From Armatimonadetes bacterium Uphvl-Ar2 (GTDB taxonomy: Bacteria; Armatimonadota; Fimbriimonadia; Fimbriimonadales; Fimbriimonadaceae): DNA of 64,000 bases. Location: positions 1,674,001 to 1,738,000 of the forward strand of contig CP021424.1 in assembly GCA_002162095.1 (NCBI GenBank), written 5' to 3'. The translations under genes and the position numbers were made by a program. The first letter of the stretch is position 1; each line of letters opens with the position of its first letter. The notes under the pieces are model-generated. The model ran no database searches, was not told where the DNA came from, and saw only the letters and a list, made by a program, of their open reading frames with translations. Below are positions 29,677-37,415 of this stretch, one piece after another.

Positions 29677-31074
29677 ATGCCCCGCCGAACCAAGATTGTG
29701 GCCACCCTCGGCCCCGCCACGCAGAATGCCGCCACCGTGCGGGCATTGATTAAAGCGGGCGTGAATGTGGTGCGCCTGAACTGCTCTCACGGTGACTGGG
29801 AGAGCAAGGCCGAGGCCGTGGAGTGGGTGCGCGAGGCGAACCCGGCGGTGGCCCCGGTGGCGGTGATGGCCGACCTGCAAGGCCCCAAGCACCGGCTGGA
29901 GCAACTGGCCGCCAGCCCCCTGATGGTGAAAGCCGGCCAGATGCTGCGCATGGGGCCGGACGGGCAAGGCTACGAACTCCCCATTGACGAACCGGATGTG
30001 CTGAACAGCCTGGCCGTGGGCGACAAGATCCTGGTGGGCGACGGCGATGTGGCCCTGCGGGTGCGCGCGGCGGAAGGGCAAGTTTTTGAAGTCGAAGTCC
30101 TGACCAGCGGGGCCATCAAGTCGAGGCAGGGCGTGACGGTAGCGGGGAAGTCGTTCCAAGGGTCGTGCCTGACCGACAAGGACAAGTACGACGTTTTTGA
30201 AGCGGCCAAGATGGGCGTGGACTACATCGCCCTGAGCTACGTGAAGAGCGCCAGCGACATGCTGGAACTGCGCCGCCTGGTGGATCAATACGACCCCGGC
30301 ATCCGGCTGGTGGCCAAGATCGAAACCAAGGAAGCCCTGCGCGATATTGACCAGATTCTGCAGGCCAGCGACGTGGTGATGGTGGCCCGGGGCGACCTGG
30401 GGCTACAGCTTCCGATTGAGGACGTGCCGGTGGCGCAAAAGCGAATCATCGCTCGGGCCAACGCGATGGGCAAGCCGGTGATTACGGCCACCCAGATGCT
30501 GGAAAGCATGATTGTGAACGCCCGCCCCACCCGCGCCGAAGCGACGGACGTGGCGAACGCGATTCTGGATGGCACTGACGCGGTGATGCTAAGCGGGGAG
30601 ACCGCGGCGGGGCAATATCCGGTGGAAGCCGTGAAAACCATGGCTCGCATCGCCGAGAAGGCGGAGAGCCTGGGCCAAGACGAAGCCCCGCGCCCTGCAC
30701 CCGTGAAGAATCAAGACTGCACCGAAGCCGTGGCCCACGCCGCCGTGGAGGTGGCCGAGAGCCTGCGCGCCCGCGCGATTGTGACCAGCAGCACCAGCGG
30801 CGCCACGCCCCGGTGGGTGCGCAAATTCCGGCCGGATGTGCCGATCCTCTGCGCCACCTGGGATGAGCGGGTGCAACGCCAACTGGCGATGGTGGGCGGC
30901 GTGATGGCGGCCCTCATCCCCTCGCCCGAGACCACCGACGAAGCGATTGGGCTTTCGATCGAGGCGTTTTTGAAGGCGAAAGAGCTGAAAATGGGTGACC
31001 AAGTGGTGCTGACGTGCGGGGTTCCGCCCGGGGTGGCGGGCAACACCAACCTGATTTTGGTGCGAACTGTGTAA
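29677..31074 (+). CDS. pyk: Pyruvate kinase
   Basis: Converts phosphoenolpyruvate and ADP to pyruvate and ATP. The 465-residue protein starts RRTKIVATLGPAT, has the substrate-binding NCSHGDWE, the metal/lysine segment LVAKIETKEAL, MVARGDLGLQ and the diagnostic ATQMLESMI. The C-terminal allosteric-type domain is present (AIVTSSTSGATPRWVRKFRP). It lacks the extra C-terminal PEP-utiliser domain of some Gram-positive enzymes. Placed between the M3 peptidase and a small FtsB-like gene. Confidence 0.95.
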   Translation: MPRRTKIVATLGPATQNAATVRALIKAGVNVVRLNCSHGDWESKAEAVEWVREANPAVAPVAVMADLQGPKHRLEQLAASPLMVKAGQMLRMGPDGQGYELPIDEPDVLNSLAVGDKILVGDGDVALRVRAAEGQVFEVEVLTSGAIKSRQGVTVAGKSFQGSCLTDKDKYDVFEAAKMGVDYIALSYVKSASDMLELRRLVDQYDPGIRLVAKIETKEALRDIDQILQASDVVMVARGDLGLQLPIEDVPVAQKRIIARANAMGKPVITATQMLESMIVNARPTRAEATDVANAILDGTDAVMLSGETAAGQYPVEAVKTMARIAEKAESLGQDEAPRPAPVKNQDCTEAVAHAAVEVAESLRARAIVTSSTSGATPRWVRKFRPDVPILCATWDERVQRQLAMVGGVMAALIPSPETTDEAIGLSIEAFLKAKELKMGDQVVLTCGVPPGVAGNTNLILVRTV

Positions 31075-31108
31075 AATGCGGGTGTCGCCCAGGAGGGGTG
31101 ATCCCAAG

Positions 31109-31363
31109 ATGACAAGGATGATGCAGGGTGCCCTGGTGGCGGTGGCCATTGTAATGGGCATTGGAGCCAGCTATGGCCGCTGGGAAAATGTGAAGGCCGA
31201 GCGCCGCGCCACCCAGCAAACTCGCGCCGAATTTAAGGAGTACCAGGCGGACCGTGTGCGCCTGACCCAAATGCGTGCGCGCACAGAGAATCCGATCCAA
31301 CGAGAACGTTTGGCCCGCGAGCGGGGATACATTCCGCGCGGCGAAACGTTAATGACGGAGTGA
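31109..31363 (+). CDS. Small single-pass protein, septum-formation-initiator (FtsB/DivIC)-like
   Basis: 84 residues: a single N-terminal membrane helix (ALVAVAIVMGIGASYGRW), a heptad-like charged stretch, and the ending ENPIQRERLARERGYIPRGE. This ending resembles the FtsB/DivIC pattern of NP-x3-E-R-x-AR-E-x-x-G-x-x-x-P-GE. Such proteins are part of the division septum complex. Start chosen at 31109 because AGGAGGGG lies ten bases upstream. The coiled coil is short, so the assignment is tentative. Its stop overlaps the next gene's GTG start. Confidence 0.6.
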   Translation: MTRMMQGALVAVAIVMGIGASYGRWENVKAERRATQQTRAEFKEYQADRVRLTQMRARTENPIQRERLARERGYIPRGETLMTE

Positions 31364-32028
31364 TTGCTGCGCTTTTCGCCTTGATGGTCGCCGCGCCGCC
31401 GCTGGAGTATCAGTGGCCGGCCGGGCGAGCGCAATCCTACGCCGTGACCGTGGCGTGGGGGGAAGGCGATGACCAAGAGACCACCCGCGAGCGGTGGGTG
31501 CTGCGCGTGGTGGAGCCTTCCTCGGCGGAGCAAAGCGCCTTGTTGAGCTGGACGCGGCAATTGCTGGCCCTCGAAGTCGGAGGCGTGCGAGTGCCGCTGG
31601 AGAGCGAGAATGCCCTGACCCTGACCGAGCGCCGCGATGCGCGCGGCCGCGTGAGTGAGCGGCAACCTTATCCGAATGAGCCGCTGGCTTATGGCCGACT
31701 GTTGCGGTTTTTGGATGTGGAACTGCCGGGGCGGGAAGTGGCCCCGGGGGGAGTGTGGGAGTATGCAGTACCGGCGGATGATGTGATGGGGGCGCTGGAG
31801 TGGCGGTATGCGGTGGTGGATGTGACGGCGGAGCGCGTGACGGTGCGCGGGGAAGCGCGGCTTGAAGGGGCGGTGGTGGCGACGGCGACCTGGGAATTGG
31901 AACCGGCGACGGGCTGGGCGCGGCGCAGCACCGTGCGCGCCGAGGGGCTGGTGATGCCGGGGGATGAAGAAGGCCAGCCAATGCCCGTGACGGTGCGGCT
32001 GGAAGCCGTGTCTGCACCGAAGCTGTAA
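31360..32028 (+). CDS. Secreted hypothetical protein, beta-rich
   Basis: 222 residues starting at a GTG that overlaps the preceding stop (GTGA). A short hydrophobic start (IAALFALMVAAPP) suggests export. The rest is a beta-strand-like lipocalin or DUF-type pattern (LSLRVVEP-like, GVWEYAVPADDV, MPVTVRLEAV). I do not recognise a family. The last bases (GAAGCTGTAACCCC) and the following 100 bases match the end of the third B gene of the cassette array, so the repeated DNA begins within this gene's 3' end. Confidence 0.6.
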   Translation: MIAALFALMVAAPPLEYQWPAGRAQSYAVTVAWGEGDDQETTRERWVLRVVEPSSAEQSALLSWTRQLLALEVGGVRVPLESENALTLTERRDARGRVSERQPYPNEPLAYGRLLRFLDVELPGREVAPGGVWEYAVPADDVMGALEWRYAVVDVTAERVTVRGEARLEGAVVATATWELEPATGWARRSTVRAEGLVMPGDEEGQPMPVTVRLEAVSAPKL

Positions 32029-32198
32029 CCCCGGGCGGGGCAGGCGCGTCTGCAAGGCAGATTGCGGTGAGAAGTGCAATTTTGGGGGAAAGGATTGACC
32101 TTTTACATCGAACTGTCCACACTAAGCGCATGAGAGGCTGGTCAGTCTGGCTTTTGGTGTTGACCTTGGTGGGCTGTGTGAGCCTGGGGCTCGCGCAG
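32018..32198 (+). repeat. Cassette-array repeat, left boundary copy (promoter plus A signal peptide only)
   Basis: Shares with the later copies the stop-codon region GAAGCTGTAACCCC, the leader TCTGC-AAG-GCAGA, the ATTGCG/TGCAAT pair, the TTGAC box and the first 23 codons of the A gene (MRGWSVWLL...LAQ). It lacks the B-gene part found in the internal copies and so marks the left edge of the duplicated block. Confidence 0.8.
32095..32129 (+). promoter_or_regulatory. Promoter of A1, apparently leaderless
   Basis: TTGACC (32095-32100), 17-base spacer, CACACT (32118-32123), then 6 bases to the ATG. The -10 is a poor match to consensus, but its place is conserved in all four copies. With normal spacing, transcription would start at or next to the ATG. 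No Shine-Dalgarno sequence exists. Upstream lie a TCTGC-AAG-GCAGA mini-hairpin and ATTGCG-N8-TGCAAT (32061-32080). Confidence 0.5.
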
Positions 32199-33479
32199 CC
32201 CGGAGGGCCAGGTAGACCTGGTGGCTCCGGAGGTACGGAAGAGCAGAACTTCCCGGGGACGTGGCCGTTTTCCGGCAGGGCAACCGGATCACATGATGGT
32301 ATGTCATGGACGGTCATACTCAGAGCCAGTGTGAACTGTGTCTACAGTGTCAATGGAAGCGCGCCACGCTACATCTCAGGAGGCAATAACCACGTAAAAG
32401 TCGTTGGTTTTGAACCAAAATCAGTTCCTTCGGCCCTTGAGTTCAAGATTATCAAACTTGAGATGAAGATTGGGGGGAACCTCATCACACAATGGGCGCC
32501 GATGTTGCCTGCTCAACATGGCGATCCGAATCAGTACAAAGCTGTCCGATTCACATCGGCAATATTTGCCCATGACACAAATATTGTAGTTGAAGTGAAA
32601 GCAAGATTCCTAGTCCGCCGAACTGACGTGATCGGGAGTCAGTGGTCAGGGGAATTACAAGTTGTCGCAACTGAGACGGTTAGGGCCTACAACGTTGGCC
32701 TCAATTGGCAGACCTCGACAGACCAAGAAGGGGTAATCATGACCGCACCCCGGTCATACGCTGACCAGGCGCAGGAAGCAGGCGCTGGACAACGAACAAT
32801 CCTTGGCACCATGAATCATCGAGTGGAAATGCCTAGTCCGATGTCAGCCACCGCCGCACAAATTCTTCAGATATACATCGGTCGAGCCACCCTTTTGGTG
32901 CCAAACACGCATGGGGACATTGAAAAGTCCTACCTATTTGACAGTTATCAAAACGGAGCTTTATACGCGACAATGACTGCAAAGCGAGATGAGGCTGTAG
33001 CCAATGGCTTTCCCAAGGCAAACATGGCGCTGCTAATGGCCTCCTGGACGGGGCGACCATTGCATGATGTCCTGGCGGGTACGCCCGAGTTCGTAAATCT
33101 GGGTACGGGCGGAATCCTTTGGAGTCTTGCCTATGCCGACACGGCATCCGATGAAGTGTCAGCTTTGCCTCCCCATCGCCCGATCTCTGAACTGTATATT
33201 GAAGCCACGAGGCAAATGGCCGAGGGTCGCTTTGCGAATGAAATTCCGGCATTGTCCGAAGTTGCTTCAGGTTCCACCTATACGGGAGTGTATGCAAAGG
33301 ATCCCGAAAGTGACGCCTACTGGTGGATTCCGAGGAACCTTGAGTTCTTTGGCGATGGGAATCAACGTTTAGGGCACGTCTATATGGACCGCGAGCAACG
33401 AATGAACTTTGAAAACCGAAACGCGGATACAAGGTTGTGGTATCTGGTGCTTGACCCGAACGATCTGCGAGGCGAATGA
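32130..33479 (+). CDS. Cassette protein A1: secreted, caspase/gingipain (C25)-like fold, catalytic Cys replaced
   Basis: 449 residues. The signal peptide MRGWSVWLL...GLAQ has both a lipobox-like LVGC (C16) and a possible signal peptidase I site after GLA. A Gly/Pro linker (PGGPGRPGGSGG) follows. A conserved beta-rich domain (EFKIIKLEMKIGG) precedes the putative catalytic region: TLLVPNTHG (H261), and about 43 residues later LLMASWTG, where other family members have GCFS; the expected Cys is S305. After it come GTGGILWSLAY and EFFGDGNQRLGHVYM, like the GDP motif late in C25 peptidases. This copy may therefore be an inactive paralogue. The fold is inferred, not shown. The stop overlaps the B1 start. 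Confidence 0.75.
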   Translation: MRGWSVWLLVLTLVGCVSLGLAQPGGPGRPGGSGGTEEQNFPGTWPFSGRATGSHDGMSWTVILRASVNCVYSVNGSAPRYISGGNNHVKVVGFEPKSVPSALEFKIIKLEMKIGGNLITQWAPMLPAQHGDPNQYKAVRFTSAIFAHDTNIVVEVKARFLVRRTDVIGSQWSGELQVVATETVRAYNVGLNWQTSTDQEGVIMTAPRSYADQAQEAGAGQRTILGTMNHRVEMPSPMSATAAQILQIYIGRATLLVPNTHGDIEKSYLFDSYQNGALYATMTAKRDEAVANGFPKANMALLMASWTGRPLHDVLAGTPEFVNLGTGGILWSLAYADTASDEVSALPPHRPISELYIEATRQMAEGRFANEIPALSEVASGSTYTGVYAKDPESDAYWWIPRNLEFFGDGNQRLGHVYMDREQRMNFENRNADTRLWYLVLDPNDLRGE

Positions 33480-34663
33480 TGACGAGTTTTTTGTTACTTA
33501 CGGCCTTGGTCAGTTCTGGCGAACCAGGCGTAAGCCCGGACCTCGAGCGTATAGACGGCATTGCAGATCGCCTGCTAAGATGGTACGGCATTGAGGCAGG
33601 GTTAGGCAGCCCCCGGGAATTGGATACAGGTCCGTACCGCGCTATGATGCCTAGGATATTCGGACCGGAGGGAATGAGTCGTATCGAGCCGAGCCCGGAG
33701 TGGAAGTCGTTTGCCAGAAGTTCGAAGATGACCTTTGCGTCAGGAGAGGCTGTGTACCAAGACCTCATGTACTCTTGGAACGTCAATAGGCCATTTCTGA
33801 GAACAGTTAGTGTGGGGTTATTGAACGATCCTGACCGCCGCCACAACATGCAGGATCCGAAGTCGTGGCGGTTTGAGGACCTGGATGCCGCTCGGGGCCA
33901 TGCCTGGAGTGTGGTGGATATGCTGCAGGTTTACGGCAAGTCGTGGGACATAGTTCTTTTTAACGAAAACTCACGATATGAAGATCCAACCCCTTCCTAC
34001 CAGTTCGGTGTGAACTGGAACGGCTTCGTCGGCATCTGGGGGTTTGGCTTCGTCGTCCACCGCACCACCGGCCTGATCTCGAATCTGAGCTTCCAGGGTC
34101 CGTTGCTGGATGAGCCGCCGCAAGGCGAGCCCATGGAGGAGGCGGACGCCAAGTACCTGGCCAACAACGAGGTGCGCCGGCACATCTTCAAGCCCCTGAT
34201 GCTGGTGGGAAGCCGCAAGATATTGAGCCCCTACAACCCGGTGGACGCGGAGGGCAATGTGCGCTTCCTCGCCGTGCCGGTCTACGAGTTCCAATACGTT
34301 GAGCTGACGGAAGACGGGCAGAGAAATCCGGAAGGAGGTCGCTACCTTGCTTCGGTGGACGCCATTAGCCAGAAGGTACTGGGCGTCAACCTGATTGAAG
34401 GCAGTGCGGGCGTGCTGCGCAACCCGGCCCCCTTGCCCGCGTTTACGTTCAACGTGGCCTACGGGGAACTCCAACTGCGCGAACGGAAGGTGAACCTGCT
34501 GGCTTGCACCCCCCTCACCAAGCTGACGGCCAAGCCGGACCGCACGGGCTGGTACAGCCAGGGCGACTTCCTTTTCCCCGTGGCCTACAACGAAGCCACC
34601 GGCGAAATGGAGATCCGCACCCCGGACCAAGTGCGCTACTACCGCCTGCCACCCACGCCCTGA
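33476..34663 (+). CDS. Cassette protein B1: partner of A1, possible PepSY/YcdB-like repeats
   Basis: 395 residues, start overlapping the A1 stop (ATGATGA), so the pair is translationally coupled. A short hydrophobic N-terminus (SFLLLTALVSS) suggests export. Residues up to about 120 are specific to this copy; from RRHNMQDPKSWRFED onward the protein is nearly identical in all four copies. Two segments end in strand-TG-strand patterns (FGFVVHRTTGLISNLSF and RYLASVDAISQKVLGVNLI) that resemble PepSY/YcdB-type repeats, often found in peptidase propeptides; this is a weak inference. No catalytic motif is visible. Ends LPPTP because a 30-bp insertion supplies an early TGA. Confidence 0.75.
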   Translation: MMTSFLLLTALVSSGEPGVSPDLERIDGIADRLLRWYGIEAGLGSPRELDTGPYRAMMPRIFGPEGMSRIEPSPEWKSFARSSKMTFASGEAVYQDLMYSWNVNRPFLRTVSVGLLNDPDRRHNMQDPKSWRFEDLDAARGHAWSVVDMLQVYGKSWDIVLFNENSRYEDPTPSYQFGVNWNGFVGIWGFGFVVHRTTGLISNLSFQGPLLDEPPQGEPMEEADAKYLANNEVRRHIFKPLMLVGSRKILSPYNPVDAEGNVRFLAVPVYEFQYVELTEDGQRNPEGGRYLASVDAISQKVLGVNLIEGSAGVLRNPAPLPAFTFNVAYGELQLRERKVNLLACTPLTKLTAKPDRTGWYSQGDFLFPVAYNEATGEMEIRTPDQVRYYRLPPTP

Positions 34664-34665
34664 GG

Positions 34666-34690
34666 GGGCGGGCACCTTCTGTTCCCGCCC
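34666..34690 (+). terminator. GC hairpin after B1, within a 30-bp insertion
   Basis: GGGCGGG / CCCGCCC with an 11-base loop just after the B1 TGA, identical after B2 and absent after B3 and B4. No T-tract follows, so it may reduce read-through or stabilise the mRNA end. Confidence 0.4.
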
Positions 34691-34768
34691 GCGAAGATGT
34701 AACCCGGGGCGAGGGAGGCGCGTCTGCAAGGCAGATTGCAGTAAGAAGTGCAATTTTCGGGGAAAGGA

Positions 34769-34804
34769 TTGACTTTTTTTTTCAGACCTGTCCAAACTAA
34801 GCGC
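34769..34804 (+). promoter_or_regulatory. Promoter of A2 with T9 tract
   Basis: TTGACT (34769-34774), spacer of 18 including a run of nine T (34774-34782), CAAACT (34793-34798), 6 bases to the ATG. Upstream inverted repeat ATTGCA-N8-TGCAAT (34735-34754) may be an operator, and TCTGC-AAG-GCAGA precedes it. Confidence 0.5.
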
Positions 34805-36088
34805 ATGAGAGGCTGGTCAGTCTGGCTTTTGATGTTGACTATGGTGGGGTGTGTGAGCCTGGGGCTCGCGCAACCAAGCCCGCCGGGCGTCCGGACGTTC
34901 GTGAACACGGCATCCGGTGAACATAACGGCGTGAATTGGAATGTCGAGTTAACCGGTGAGATGGACTATGTGACCACAACAGGCCTTATCTCAGGTGGCA
35001 ACAATCATGTGCGGGTGGTGGAATTTGAGTACGGCTCAAGTCCGAATTCCCTTGCATTCGAGATCGTGAGGCTCGAAATGAAGATCGGTGGGATAAGCGT
35101 TGACCAATGGGCTCCAGCTGACCCGGATGACTGGAAGGACATCAACAAGTACTTTCCCGTTCGTTTTGCTTCGGCTAAATTTGCCCATGGGGCCGCCGTC
35201 CCGGTCGAGATCAAGGCTAGATTCAAAGTTCGGCTGGCGAATCCAATCAACAGCCCGTGGTCTCCCGAAGCCGAAGTCACGGCGACTACGAGTGTGACGG
35301 CTCACAACGTTGCGCTGAACTGGCAGACGACTGTAAACGCGTATGGTAATACTGTCACTGGAATCAACAGCTATCCCGGTCAAGCACAAGCTGCCGGCAA
35401 CGGCCAGCGTCCTCTTCTTGGCTCAATGAAGCACCGTGTGGATATGCCAAATCCCACAAATGCTACAGCTTCCGGAATTCTACAATTTTGGATGGGTCAG
35501 ACGACATTTTTGGTTCCCAATACGCATGGTTGGGCACAGGGGCTTTGGGACAGTACGACTAACGACGTTTTCTTGACTGCAATGGCCGCAGAAAGGTCGG
35601 CTGCTGTGGCGGCGGGTTATCCTCGGGCCAACATGGCATTGGTGATGGGGTGCTTTTCCGATCAGCCTCTCGCAAGCCATTTGTTGGGAAGTCCGGAGTT
35701 TGCAAATTTTGGAACTCATGGTCTACTCTGGAGCCTGAGCTACTCGAACTCGGCGCCAGCGACCGCGTCGGATGTTCATCCTACACGGCCAACATCTTCA
35801 CTATATATTTCGGCAGTCAAACTGATGGCCGATGGTGCGTTCGCGGATGAAGTACCTGATCGCACAGAAACTCGCACGAAGTCGACCTTTACTGAAAACT
35901 TGGAGTGGGATGAACTAACCGAGGAGGGGTGGTGGATTCCAATTAACCTGCAACTGCATGGTAGCGAGACTCAGCGTCCGAATCATGTATTTATGGACGA
36001 TGTGCAGCGACAGCACTTCTATAACATTCAAGCGAGTACAGCACTTTGGTACTTGGTTGTCGACCCAACGAATTTGCGAGGGCAATAA
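34805..36088 (+). CDS. Cassette protein A2: secreted, putative C25/caspase-like cysteine enzyme
   Basis: 427 residues. Signal peptide as in A1 with LVGC-type C16, but the linker is short (QPSPPGVRTF) and lacks the Gly-rich run. The first 170 residues are very close to A3. The putative dyad is H241 in TTFLVPNTHG and C283 in MALVMGCFSDQPL, separated by 42 residues, followed by FGTHGLLWSLSY, which in CHAT/C25 proteins corresponds to the strand after the Cys loop. The late motif is degraded (LQLHGSETQRPNHVFM). Substrate unknown. TAATG overlap with B2. Confidence 0.75.
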   Translation: MRGWSVWLLMLTMVGCVSLGLAQPSPPGVRTFVNTASGEHNGVNWNVELTGEMDYVTTTGLISGGNNHVRVVEFEYGSSPNSLAFEIVRLEMKIGGISVDQWAPADPDDWKDINKYFPVRFASAKFAHGAAVPVEIKARFKVRLANPINSPWSPEAEVTATTSVTAHNVALNWQTTVNAYGNTVTGINSYPGQAQAAGNGQRPLLGSMKHRVDMPNPTNATASGILQFWMGQTTFLVPNTHGWAQGLWDSTTNDVFLTAMAAERSAAVAAGYPRANMALVMGCFSDQPLASHLLGSPEFANFGTHGLLWSLSYSNSAPATASDVHPTRPTSSLYISAVKLMADGAFADEVPDRTETRTKSTFTENLEWDELTEEGWWIPINLQLHGSETQRPNHVFMDDVQRQHFYNIQASTALWYLVVDPTNLRGQ

Positions 36089-37272
36089 TGACAAGTCTTA
36101 CACTAGTGGCAGTTTTGGCGCTTGGCCAAGCCGAGATTGCGAGTTCTGATATCGAACGGATTGATGCCATGTCTAGCCGAATGCTGACTTGGTATGGTTC
36201 AGAAGCTGGTCTGGGGAAGTTGCGCAACTTCGAACAGGGGCCATTTCGAGCCCTAGAGCCACAGATTTTTGGTTCTGAGGGAATGAGTCATGGTTCACCA
36301 AGCGTTGAATGGCAGCTGTTTGCCCGTAGCTCGTTGAGCAAGTTTGACACTGGGGAGCCAGTCTTCCAACAGATGATCTGTTCATGGGTTGGCACTAGGC
36401 CGTACCTGAGGTCGATGCGAACTGGATCGCCAAATGATTTTGACCGGCGCCACAACATGCAAGACCCCAAATCGTGGCGATTTGAGGACCTCGAAGCCGC
36501 CCGGGGCCATGCCTGGAGCGTCGTGGATATGCTTCAGGTCTACGACAAGTCGTGGGACATCGTGCTTTTCAATGAAAGCGCACGCTACGAGAACCCGATG
36601 GCCTCGTACCAATTTGGTGTGAACTGGAAGGGCTTCTCTGGCATCTGGGGGTTTGGCTTCGTCGTCCACCGCACCACCGGCCTGATCTCGAATCTGAGCT
36701 TCCAAGGTCCGTTGCTGGATGAGCCGCCCCATGGCGAGCCCATGGAGGAAGCGGACGCCAAGTACCTGGCCAACAATGAGGTGCGCCGGCACATCTTCAA
36801 GCCGCTGATGCTGGTGGGCAGCCGCAAGATTCTGAGCCCCTACAATCCGGTGGACGCCGAGGGCAATGTGCGATTCCTCGCGGTGCCCGTTTACGAATTC
36901 CAGTACGTTGAGCTGACGGAAGACGGACTGAGAAATCCGGAAGGAGATCGCTACCTCGCCTCGGTGGACGCCATCAGCCAGAAGGTGCTGGGCGTCAACC
37001 TGATCGAAGGCAGTGCGGGTGTGCTGCGCAACCCGGCCCCCTTGCCCGCGTTTACGTTCAACATGGCGTACGGGGAGATCCACCTGCGCGAACGGAAGGT
37101 GAACCTGCTGGCCTGCACCCCCCTCACCAAGCTGACGGCCAAGCCGGACCGCACGGGCTGGTACAGCCAGGGCGACTTCCTTTTCCCCGTGGCCTACAAC
37201 GAAGCCACCGGCGAAATGGAGATCCGCACCCCGGACCAAGTGCGCTACTACCGCCTGCCACCCACGCCCTGA
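36088..37272 (+). CDS. Cassette protein B2: partner of A2
   Basis: 394 residues starting MTSLTLVAVLALGQAEIA, a short export signal. The N-terminal third (for example SSRMLTWYGSEAGLGKLRNF) is related to but distinct from the other copies; from RRHNMQDPKSWRFEDLEAARG the sequence is almost invariant. At positions corresponding to residues 165-180 it reads RYENPMASYQFGVNW like B3, whereas B1 and B4 read RYEDPTPSYQFGVNW, so the copies are patchworks. The end LPPTP and the 30-bp hairpin insertion are shared with B1. Likely secreted with A2. Confidence 0.75.
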   Translation: MTSLTLVAVLALGQAEIASSDIERIDAMSSRMLTWYGSEAGLGKLRNFEQGPFRALEPQIFGSEGMSHGSPSVEWQLFARSSLSKFDTGEPVFQQMICSWVGTRPYLRSMRTGSPNDFDRRHNMQDPKSWRFEDLEAARGHAWSVVDMLQVYDKSWDIVLFNESARYENPMASYQFGVNWKGFSGIWGFGFVVHRTTGLISNLSFQGPLLDEPPHGEPMEEADAKYLANNEVRRHIFKPLMLVGSRKILSPYNPVDAEGNVRFLAVPVYEFQYVELTEDGLRNPEGDRYLASVDAISQKVLGVNLIEGSAGVLRNPAPLPAFTFNMAYGEIHLRERKVNLLACTPLTKLTAKPDRTGWYSQGDFLFPVAYNEATGEMEIRTPDQVRYYRLPPTP

Positions 37273-37274
37273 GG

Positions 37275-37299
37275 GGGCGGGCACCTTCTGTTCCCGCCC
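37275..37299 (+). terminator. GC hairpin after B2, within a 30-bp insertion
   Basis: Identical to the hairpin after B1 (GGGCGGG / CCCGCCC). No T-tract follows. Confidence 0.4.
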
Positions 37300-37377
37300 G
37301 CGAAGATGTAACCCGGGGCGAGGGAGGCGCGTCTGCAAGGCAGATTGCAGTGAGAAGTGCAATTTTCGGGGAAAGGA

Positions 37378-37415
37378 TTGACTTTTTTTTTTTCAGACCT
37401 GTCCACACTAGGCGT
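37378..37415 (+). promoter_or_regulatory. Promoter of A3 with T11 tract
   Basis: TTGACT (37378-37383), spacer of 20 including a run of eleven T (37383-37393), CACACT (37404-37409), 6 bases to the ATG. The spacer is longer than optimal for a housekeeping sigma factor, so this copy may be weak compared with A1, A2 and A4. Confidence 0.5.

Larger units (their letters stand above)
33839..34873 (+). repeat. Cassette-array repeat copy 1 (B1 3' part, intergenic region, A2 signal peptide)
   Basis: Begins at the CGCCACAAC (RHN codons) of B1 and runs through the stop, the intergenic hairpin and promoter into the first 23 codons of A2. The sequence is nearly identical to the corresponding segments starting at 36448, 39059 and 41674. 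Upstream of the boundary the copies diverge sharply. Confidence 0.85.

Noticed and set aside
34774-34782. T9 tract after TTGAC as a terminator of the preceding cassette
   Set aside because: The tract is not preceded directly by a hairpin (the hairpin lies 84 bases upstream), and it sits at a fixed place between promoter boxes.
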